Shown here one piece after another: positions 53,119-60,230 of a stretch of DNA of 64,000 nt (position 1 is its first letter; every line of letters starts with the position of its first letter). This stretch comes from QKTW01 sp052161885. GTDB lineage: Bacteria > Bacteroidota > Bacteroidia > Chitinophagales > Chitinophagaceae. The translations under genes were made by a program, and so were the position numbers. The notes beneath the pieces were generated by a model. It did no database searches. It saw only the letters and a program-made list of their open reading frames with translations, and was not told the origin of the DNA. The DNA lies in the NCBI GenBank assembly GCA_052161885.1, contig CP197396.1:3224001-3288000 (forward strand), written 5' to 3'.

Positions 53119-54125
53119 GCTACCATTGTTTTTTTGTTGTTCTTAGCGGCGGGCAGCAGCCATTCTGCTACCAGTAAAATGAATGCCGTTATGAGAAAAT
53201 ACTGGAAGTAATTTGTGTAGTCAGTGAACACAACGGCACCGAGATTTCTCTGTTCCATGCCGTCTATTTCACCAATCAGTTTTGAAGCCGCGTCATCTGT
53301 ATTATTAAGCAGTGTGTAAGTGCCATGTCCTGCAGCTGCAATATTCTGCAGCTCAGCCTCGTTGAGTTTACTTACCACAGGATTACCCTGTTCATCCAGT
53401 TTCACCGTTTTTGTCTCAGGATCATAGATCGTTGTGCCCTGCGGCGAACCGATACCTACAGTATGAATAATGATACCGTTGTCGGCAGCTTCTTTTGCTT
53501 TCGACAGTGCTTGCTCATCGTGGTCCTCACCATCTGAAATAATAATGAGGCTTTTAAATTTCTTCTCTTTCTGGGAAAAAGATTTCATCGACATATCTAT
53601 TGCATCTCCTATCACAGTGCCTTGAGTGGGAATGAGCGCAGGCGTTACTGTCTGCAGCATCATTTTCATTGCAGAATAATCAACGGTAAGCGGCACCTGC
53701 AGATAAGATCTTCCGGCAAATACGACGAGACCGACACGATCATTCTCTGCCTTATCCAGCATCCGCATGATCAGCTGCTTGGCCCGTGTCAGCCGGTCGG
53801 GCTGCATGTCTTTGGCCAGCATACTTTTACTTACATCAAGCGCCACCATCACATCCACGCCTTTGCGCTGCACTTTATCTGTTTTACCACCCATCTGCAG
53901 GTTGGCCCAGCCAAAAACCATTGCCGTAAATGCAATACAGAGCAGCACAAAACGGAACGTATTTCTGCCCGGTATAAATCCGCGCATCTGCTCATTCACC
54001 AGGCGTTCTTCACCCAGTTTTTTTAACCTGGCACGACGCCAGAGAAGCATTGCGACAAACAGGGCAACGAGTAGCGGCACCAGGCCAAGCGCCAATAAGT
54101 GATATGTATGTTGAAAACGTAGCAT
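53115..54125 (-). CDS. BatB-like vWA-domain membrane protein
   Basis: A 336-residue protein with two N-terminal membrane helices (about 9-28 and 57-76) and one at the C-terminus (about 306-326), between which lies a von Willebrand A domain. The MIDAS metal site is DVSKSM (97-102), with the Thr and Asp of later loops (TQGTVIGDAID, IIISDGEDHD) also present. Bat proteins bind other proteins in a metal-dependent way and have been linked to aerotolerance or envelope stability. No batA, batD, batE or moxR gene is next to it here: the operon would normally hold them, so they must be elsewhere or lost. It shares a 4-base overlap with the TPR gene. Confidence 0.85.
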   Translation of the reverse strand: MLRFQHTYHLLALGLVPLLVALFVAMLLWRRARLKKLGEERLVNEQMRGFIPGRNTFRFVLLCIAFTAMVFGWANLQMGGKTDKVQRKGVDVMVALDVSKSMLAKDMQPDRLTRAKQLIMRMLDKAENDRVGLVVFAGRSYLQVPLTVDYSAMKMMLQTVTPALIPTQGTVIGDAIDMSMKSFSQKEKKFKSLIIISDGEDHDEQALSKAKEAADNGIIIHTVGIGSPQGTTIYDPETKTVKLDEQGNPVVSKLNEAELQNIAAAGHGTYTLLNNTDDAASKLIGEIDGMEQRNLGAVVFTDYTNYFQYFLITAFILLVAEWLLPAAKNNKKTMVA

Positions 54126-54478
54126 TGTTAAATTGAAAACTGTAATCGCAAATTTAATTTGTGAACGGCTTTAATGAAAAGCCGCAAAGTATGAATTTTA
54201 ATTTCTTTAACATTGATACCGGCTGCTTTAGGCCAGTACAAACGCGTCTACTTAACACATGCTTTAAAAACACGTTGTTAATCCCACCCTTTAAAACGGG
54301 CCGTCGTCCCCGCTTCCAACATCGCTCCAATACGCCGGATTCCTTTACAGCAAACGATTTTAAGGCAAAAACATATCCCCTCGATACAGCTGTTTCCGAC
54401 TTCCAGTACAGACATATCGCTTTTTGCATAAACATTTCATTAACTCCTGTCCACATATTACTGATATACTTTTACATT

Positions 54479-54548
54479 AACGAAAGCAACAAACAATTCC
54501 GGACATTTTAGATTGACAAGGTTAACACCACTTACCGGAACGAAAGCA
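54479..54548. repeat. Paired direct and inverted repeats, 60-base period
   Basis: AACGAAAGCA occurs at 54479-54488 and again at 54539-54548, exactly 60 bases apart. Between the copies lie TTCCGG (54497-54502) and CCGGAA (54535-54540), an inverted pair. The set could form a stem ahead of the orphan terminator. Confidence 0.5.
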
Positions 54549-54580
54549 TACATAAAAAGATATTTGGGATTTGGGGGATA

Positions 54581-54606
54581 AGCGCCGTGCATACGGCGCT
54601 TTTTTA
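54581..54606 (+). terminator. Orphan intrinsic terminator in the gap before uvrD
   Basis: AGCGCCGT (54581-54588) and ACGGCGCT (54593-54600) form a perfect 8-base-pair stem over a 4-base loop, followed by six Ts (54600-54605). There is no plus-strand protein gene upstream within 3 kb to which it could belong; on the minus strand there is no T-run. Confidence 0.82.
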
Positions 54607-54754
54607 TTGTTATTATTTAATTTCAAACTGTACTATTTCTAGCATTCAGGCGGTTATTGATTCGAAATGCCGTTCTTACGGGCAGTTTTCACATAATGAA
54701 GACTATTGTATAAATCCTCTGTTATAAATCACAAATCAGGGTTAATTTCGCGCT

Positions 54755-57061
54755 ATGCAAGAATACCTGAAGGGACTTAATGACCAGCAACGTGAAGCGG
54801 TAGAGCATATAGACGGGCCGCTGATGATAGTAGCAGGGGCAGGAAGCGGTAAAACCAAAGTACTGACCACACGCATTGCCCACCTGATGCACAGGGGTGT
54901 AGATGCCTTTAACATACTTGCGCTCACCTTTACCAACAAGGCTGCAGCGGAGATGAAAGAACGTATTGAAAAAATTCTCGGCACTTCTGAGGCCCGGAAT
55001 CTGTACATCGGTACTTTTCACTCTGTATTTGCCAAAATACTGCGCGTAGAAGCGCCCAAACTCGGTTACCCGAACAACTTCACCATCTACGATACTGACG
55101 ACGCCAAAAGCGTTATAAGGGGCATTGTGCAGGACATGAAGCTGGATGACAAGCATTACAAACCTGCTTTCATTTACAGCCGCATATCTGCCGCCAAGAA
55201 CGGCCTGCTCAATCCTGCAATGTATAAACTGGATTCGCACATACAGCAGGAAGATGCGCGCAGCAACCGCCCGCTGATGGGCGAGATCTATGATGCATAC
55301 ACCAAGCGCTGTTTTAAAAATGGTGCCATGGATTTTGACGATCTGCTGTTCAACATGTATGTGCTGCTCGTAAACTTTCCGGAAGTGCTTGCCAAATACC
55401 AGCACCGCTTTAAGTACGTACTGATAGATGAGTACCAGGATACGAACGTGGCGCAATACCAGATCATTAAAATGCTGGGAGCTGTGCATGAAAATATATG
55501 CGTGGTAGGTGATGATGCACAAAGTATCTACTCCTTCCGCGGCGCAACGGTGCAGAATATCCTGCAGTTCCAGGACGATTATGAAGATGTGAAAGTGGTG
55601 AAGCTGGAGCAGAACTACCGCAGTACGCAAAGTATTCTTAATGTAGCCAATAAAGTAATTGCCAACAATAAGAACCAGATCGAGAAATCGCTGTGGACAA
55701 GCAATGCGGAGGGCGAAAAAATAAAACTGATACGTACACTCACGGATAATGACGAAGGGCGTTTTGTAGCAGATGCGATACTGGAGCAGAAACTGCGCAA
55801 TCATTACCACAACAAAGATTTTGTAATCCTGTACCGCACCAATGCACAGAGCCGCTCTTTTGAAGAAAGCCTGCGCAGGATGAATATTCCTTACCGATTG
55901 CTGGGCGGACTTTCGTTCTACCAGCGTAAAGAGATCAAGGACTTTCTTGCATACCTGCGTGTTGTGGTAAATCCGCAGGATGAAGAAAACCTGAAGCGCA
56001 TTATCAACTACCCCGCTCGGGGCATCGGGAAAACGACTATCGATAAGGTGCAGATAGCAGCAGACCAGTACAACAAAACATTCTGGGAAATGCTGCATTA
56101 CCCGGCACAGCTTGGTATTAAAGGGTCATCTGCTGCAGAAATTGAAAAATTTGTAACGATGATCCGCGCAGCACAAACTTCTCTGGAAAAGCAGAACGCT
56201 TACGATCTTGCTTTTGCTGTAGGTAAACATTCCGGACTGGTTTCAGATCTTTATAATGATAAATCTGTAGAGGGCCTGGCACGTTACGAAAACGTACAGG
56301 AACTGCTCAACTCTATAAAAGAATTTACCGAAACGCCCGACGAAGAAGGCGAATTACGTGAAAAATCGCTGGGCAGCTACCTGCAGCAGATCACACTGCT
56401 TACAGATGCAGATAAGGACAATGATGAAGAACAGGATGCTGTAAAAATGATGACGATCCACGCAGCAAAAGGGCTGGAGTTTCCATGTGTATTTGCTGTA
56501 GGTCTTGAGGAAAACCTCTTCCCGAGCACGATGAGCCTCTATGACCGTGCCGGTCTTGAGGAAGAGCGTCGCTTATTCTACGTGGTTGTGACACGGGCTA
56601 AAGAAAGGCTCTGGGTTACTTATGCCAATAGTCGCTATCGCTTTGGCCAGCTGGTGCAGAATGAGCCAAGCCGCTTTATAGACGAAATTCCTGAAAATTA
56701 CCTGGAACGCAATTTCACCGGCATGTCCAACAGGCCACAGGATCGCGGGAACACATTTGGCAGCAGTGGCAAACCATCTCTCCAGGGTTTTGAAAAAACA
56801 CCGTCATTAAAGAAACTGGCAGAAAAGATACAGCAGAAAGCCGCTGCACCGCCTACCCATACTCCATCAGGAGAGTTTACGCCTGTAGATGCTATGGAAA
56901 TGGAAGTAGGCATGGAAGTAGAGCATCAGAAATTCGGCTTCGGTAAGATCCTTACCCTCGAAGGAGGCGCCAACAACCGTATTGCCACCATAGAATTTAA
57001 AGACGGGCACGGGCAAAAGAAAATTATGCTCAATTATGCCAAGCTGAGGATTGTAAAATAA
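54755..57061 (+). CDS. UvrD/PcrA-type ATP-dependent DNA helicase
   Basis: A 768-residue superfamily 1A helicase. Motifs in order: Q-motif LNDQQREAV, Walker A GAGSGKT (27-33), Ia ALTFTNKAAAEM, TFHSVFAKIL, Walker B IDEYQDTN, III GDDAQSIYSFRGA, IV QNYRST, V TIHAAKGLEFPCVF and VI VVTRAKERLWVTYAN. A C-terminal Tudor-like end is seen as VEHQKFGFGKILTLEG. These 3'-to-5' helicases act in nucleotide-excision and mismatch repair and in replication restart. Length and order are normal. It is followed by a bidirectional terminator. Confidence 0.95.
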   Translation: MQEYLKGLNDQQREAVEHIDGPLMIVAGAGSGKTKVLTTRIAHLMHRGVDAFNILALTFTNKAAAEMKERIEKILGTSEARNLYIGTFHSVFAKILRVEAPKLGYPNNFTIYDTDDAKSVIRGIVQDMKLDDKHYKPAFIYSRISAAKNGLLNPAMYKLDSHIQQEDARSNRPLMGEIYDAYTKRCFKNGAMDFDDLLFNMYVLLVNFPEVLAKYQHRFKYVLIDEYQDTNVAQYQIIKMLGAVHENICVVGDDAQSIYSFRGATVQNILQFQDDYEDVKVVKLEQNYRSTQSILNVANKVIANNKNQIEKSLWTSNAEGEKIKLIRTLTDNDEGRFVADAILEQKLRNHYHNKDFVILYRTNAQSRSFEESLRRMNIPYRLLGGLSFYQRKEIKDFLAYLRVVVNPQDEENLKRIINYPARGIGKTTIDKVQIAADQYNKTFWEMLHYPAQLGIKGSSAAEIEKFVTMIRAAQTSLEKQNAYDLAFAVGKHSGLVSDLYNDKSVEGLARYENVQELLNSIKEFTETPDEEGELREKSLGSYLQQITLLTDADKDNDEEQDAVKMMTIHAAKGLEFPCVFAVGLEENLFPSTMSLYDRAGLEEERRLFYVVVTRAKERLWVTYANSRYRFGQLVQNEPSRFIDEIPENYLERNFTGMSNRPQDRGNTFGSSGKPSLQGFEKTPSLKKLAEKIQQKAAAPPTHTPSGEFTPVDAMEMEVGMEVEHQKFGFGKILTLEGGANNRIATIEFKDGHGQKKIMLNYAKLRIVK

Positions 57062-57087
57062 CAATACCTTATGGTATCCAAATAAAA

Positions 57088-57120
57088 AAACAGCGTGCTG
57101 TATTTGCAGCACGCTGTTTT
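57088..57120. terminator. Bidirectional terminator between uvrD-like gene and metallopeptidase gene
   Basis: AAACAGCGTGCTG and CAGCACGCTGTTT form a 13-base-pair stem over a 6-base loop with A- and T-runs on both sides, between two convergent genes. Confidence 0.9.
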
Positions 57121-57141
57121 CATTTATATACATGACCTGTA

Positions 57142-60105
57142 TTAGTGTGCTATTACTACTTTTTTCACCTGGATCGTTTTATCAGCACGCACCATCAGCA
57201 TATAGGTACCTGCAGCCAGCTTCGCAGTATTGATCTGGTATTCGGTTGTACCGGGTACAGCCTGCAACACAGATATAGCTTTACCGGTTATATCGCAAAG
57301 GCTAATGGTACCGGTTATATTTTTCTGGGATAATACCACACGGAGATTTTCGTCAGCCGGATTAGGGTAAACGCTTACCGATCCTGCTGCAAGCTGTACA
57401 GAACCTACACCAGCCGGTGCTTCTTTGTCATAGATACGGAAGTCATCAACTGCAGCTTCCACAACGCTTCTACCCTGGTTAGGCAATGTTGCATTCGTAG
57501 CATCTGAAGCCACAAAACGCATTTGCACCATAGTGCTTGTAGGGAGGTAATCTTTTACAGTAAAGATCCTTCTGCGCCAGTTATAATCAGACTGGTATGT
57601 CTGGTCTACGCTTTTCCAGAATGCACTCTGGCTGTCGTGAATCGCAGCCTGCCACTGGTCTTTGCGGGGGTTATTTCCACGGTCGTTTGAGTACCAACGG
57701 TAAAATTCAATTACTGGTTGTCTATAACCACTCAGGTCAAATACCGGGGTTAAAACAGTGGTAGTACCCTGCACAACGGCATTGGTAGTAATTGCAGAAC
57801 CTGTTGTAGGAGCATTTCCTGTTACAAGGCACTGGCCGGAGCCGCTTGTATGATCAGAACCAGTCTGACACACCAGCGCTCCTGTTGCGCCGGGAACAGA
57901 AGACTGTACCGGTACTGCCTGGATCCATATTCCTTTTGTAGCATTATCAGTACTGATATTACCGATCTGCCAGCCGGTTACTGCTCCCTCAAAATCGTTG
58001 CTGTCTACCGCTGTAAGGCCCACACCATACTGATAGGTAAGCGTCACTTCGTTTGAAGTCTGTACCGGGTTATACCCTGCAGGGAAATAAGCATCCGGAT
58101 TGGAAAGCATATCATCTACACGGAAGAAGTAATCCATAATGGCACCTGCATTCTGAGCGGGTATCTGCGCAGAAAAGTTCATGCTGCCGTTATCAACCAT
58201 CGTTACGGTATCCCAGCTGGTATTACCACGCAGACGATAGTTCAGCACCAGCTTCTGGAAGAACACAGGATACGATACCGCAAGAGAAGCATTGATCTGT
58301 ACTGCTGTATTTGACGGCTGATTGGCCACTTCCTGGTGTGTCAGTACCGCATCGCTCAGCAGGTAAATGCCATGTTTTGCAAATGCCGCTACGATCTGTG
58401 AAAAATGTGGTGTCCCGTTGCTCAGGTTGTTATCATTATCATCATTCGTTAATGCTGACATCAGCACTTCATGGTACACTTCACCTTCTGTACCATCGGG
58501 CCCGTCCGGTGTATCATAATATGTTTTTGTAAATAAAGCTGTCATACTGTCTATGCTGCCCAGGTTTACAGCCACATCCCACCATGCACCGGCTATAATT
58601 TCACCATCGGCATGAGGTTCGCCCTGTATGTCCTGGGGATATACTTTAGGGTTGATATCGTACCTGCGTATATAACTTGAAGTATCACCGGTATAACAAT
58701 ACTGACCGAGTATAGGGTTGTGTGTAATGCTTATCGCCCATATATCGGAATTGGCCTCATTGAGCGCACTGTTCTGTATTGTAGAAGCTGTTGACGTTTT
58801 CCAGCGATAAAATTTATCAGAAATGCCATGACCGTATTCATGGTAAATAATATCCCCGATCTCTGCAAATGAGTTACAACCACTGCCGGCAGCATAAAAA
58901 TTAATAGAACCGGTAGCATAATATGCGTTGCAGGCACCTGAAGTAACATCAATGTTTGTAGGCAACTGCAGATCCATCCCTGTAAAGCCGGTGCTTGTGG
59001 GGTAGTAACGTTTCATAAAATCGTGCACCCTGTTTACATGATAGTAAGCATTTACGTGCCTGCTGCTGGAAGTGCCGGTTGCAGGAAAGACAAAGGTTGC
59101 ATTGTTAGCCGTAATTGTATCCTTAAAGGACGGCGTGATATTGCCGCTGTTTGAAGAACGCACTTTGGACCATGTACCCAGCAACGAATCAACAGCATAT
59201 ACCGGTGCACCGGAAGTAGGTGTGCTTACTGCTGTTGTAATGATGTTGCCCGCACTGTCTGTATAATATGCATTACCGCCTATAACTACTTTAAGGTTAG
59301 GCAATGCCTCATTGGTAGCGGGATTCAGCGTCCCGTTTTTATAAACTGTACCTTTTACAGTATGATTAAGATCTTCTTTCACTTCATTTACACGGTAGAG
59401 CACCGCACCGTTCACGGCGTCTGTATAACCGGTAAGTTGCAGCGGGCTTTTATCTGCTGCGGTACCTGTAATACTGAACTGCCATGCCGGCCTTAATTCA
59501 TATCCGTTGCCGGAAGGAACCGGGAACCAGACCCAGTCGCCGGTTATACTTTTTGAGTCGATAACTGCACCGGAGATATCTGCGGTAGCAGCTTCAAGCG
59601 CCACTTGTCCGAATATCTGCGGAACAAGACCCGCCGCCGGCACCCCATATGACTTAGACATGATGCGTACCAGCTGACCGTCTGCAGTAAAGCGAAGGCC
59701 TACTTTTGCATAAACAACGGTATGCCCGCCGAATGACTGGCTGAAGTCTATATAAGACGCATGCGGAGCATTAACTGCTACACCCTTTTTCCAGTCGTTT
59801 TTATCCAGTCCAAGTACTGAAAAATAGTTATCTGCGCAATATTGAGCTTTATCTGCGACAGAACTTCCCGGTACTGCTATTGCAGGGCCAAACACATCCC
59901 TCACAGCTGCAGAAGCCTGATTTACATTCCAGCCCGGCAAACGGTCTGCAACTGCCTTTTTTTCTCCGGCAACCGGTTTATAGACTGATGTCTTTGAAAG
60001 GGGGGCATTGCGGAAAACAGACTTATCGTATGTTCCGGCTTTCTGTTGGGCAAATGCAGGAAGGGAGATTGCAGTTATACCCAGCAACAGTAGAGAATTT
60101 CTCAT
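57142..60105 (-). CDS. Secreted zinc metallopeptidase (gluzincin) with T9SS sorting domain
   Basis: A 987-residue secreted protein with signal peptide (about 1-19). An N-terminal propeptide-like region (to about 230) is followed by the catalytic domain with HEYGH at 422-426 (two zinc His plus Glu423) and Glu450 in NEANSD as candidate third ligand, the pattern of M36/M4-like gluzincins. Later parts have an Ig-like stretch (YPVFFQKLVLNYRLRG) and a MAM/lectin-like region (TVLTPVFDLSGYRQPVIEFYRWY). The end is a T9SS type A sorting domain (SVYPNPADENLRVVL ... AAGTYMLMVRADKTIQVKKVVI). It probably degrades extracellular protein. Family naming (M36 versus M4) is uncertain. Confidence 0.85.
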   Translation of the reverse strand: MRNSLLLLGITAISLPAFAQQKAGTYDKSVFRNAPLSKTSVYKPVAGEKKAVADRLPGWNVNQASAAVRDVFGPAIAVPGSSVADKAQYCADNYFSVLGLDKNDWKKGVAVNAPHASYIDFSQSFGGHTVVYAKVGLRFTADGQLVRIMSKSYGVPAAGLVPQIFGQVALEAATADISGAVIDSKSITGDWVWFPVPSGNGYELRPAWQFSITGTAADKSPLQLTGYTDAVNGAVLYRVNEVKEDLNHTVKGTVYKNGTLNPATNEALPNLKVVIGGNAYYTDSAGNIITTAVSTPTSGAPVYAVDSLLGTWSKVRSSNSGNITPSFKDTITANNATFVFPATGTSSSRHVNAYYHVNRVHDFMKRYYPTSTGFTGMDLQLPTNIDVTSGACNAYYATGSINFYAAGSGCNSFAEIGDIIYHEYGHGISDKFYRWKTSTASTIQNSALNEANSDIWAISITHNPILGQYCYTGDTSSYIRRYDINPKVYPQDIQGEPHADGEIIAGAWWDVAVNLGSIDSMTALFTKTYYDTPDGPDGTEGEVYHEVLMSALTNDDNDNNLSNGTPHFSQIVAAFAKHGIYLLSDAVLTHQEVANQPSNTAVQINASLAVSYPVFFQKLVLNYRLRGNTSWDTVTMVDNGSMNFSAQIPAQNAGAIMDYFFRVDDMLSNPDAYFPAGYNPVQTSNEVTLTYQYGVGLTAVDSNDFEGAVTGWQIGNISTDNATKGIWIQAVPVQSSVPGATGALVCQTGSDHTSGSGQCLVTGNAPTTGSAITTNAVVQGTTTVLTPVFDLSGYRQPVIEFYRWYSNDRGNNPRKDQWQAAIHDSQSAFWKSVDQTYQSDYNWRRRIFTVKDYLPTSTMVQMRFVASDATNATLPNQGRSVVEAAVDDFRIYDKEAPAGVGSVQLAAGSVSVYPNPADENLRVVLSQKNITGTISLCDITGKAISVLQAVPGTTEYQINTAKLAAGTYMLMVRADKTIQVKKVVIAH

Positions 60106-60152
60106 TTTCTTAAAGTATAAAAACGGAAAATACCGTTTTTTCCCCGTATAGA

Positions 60153-60206
60153 AAAAAAGAACGTTTCCCGGGTAGTGGCTTTAACAAGCGGCTCCGGGAA
60201 ACGTTC
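60153..60206 (-). terminator. Intrinsic terminator after the hybrid sensor kinase gene
   Basis: GAACGTTTCCCGG (60160-60172) and CCGGGAAACGTTC (60194-60206) form a perfect 13-base-pair stem with a 21-base loop, followed on the minus strand by CTTTTTTTC. It lies 24 bases after the kinase stop. A smaller AAAACGG/CCGTTTT hairpin follows near 60121-60140. Confidence 0.88.
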
Positions 60207-60230
60207 AGAAAAATGACAATCGTGTGCGTT

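Larger units (their letters stand above)
54126..54754. other. 629-base gap before uvrD with an orphan terminator
   Basis: This divergent gap holds no convincing protein gene: the 116-codon plus-strand frame (54161-54511) shows no known domain and is AT-rich and Cys-scattered. It carries a strong plus-strand terminator at 54581-54606, direct repeats of AACGAAAGCA (54479 and 54539) and an inverted pair TTCCGG (54497-54502)/CCGGAA (54535-54540). A short run TATTTGGGATTTGGGGGAT precedes the terminator. The end of the gap (54607-54754) is the uvrD upstream region. A small non-coding RNA ending at 54605 is possible. Confidence 0.5.

Noticed and set aside
54161..54511. 116-codon frame in the gap before uvrD
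   Set aside because: No domain, scattered residues, and a better explanation of the region as a non-coding gap with an RNA-type terminator.
54722..56098. Long minus-strand open frame of 458 codons opposite the uvrD-like gene
   Set aside because: It is antisense to a helicase with all family motifs; its translation is rich in His, Tyr, Phe and Ile with no domain, as expected of a shadow frame.
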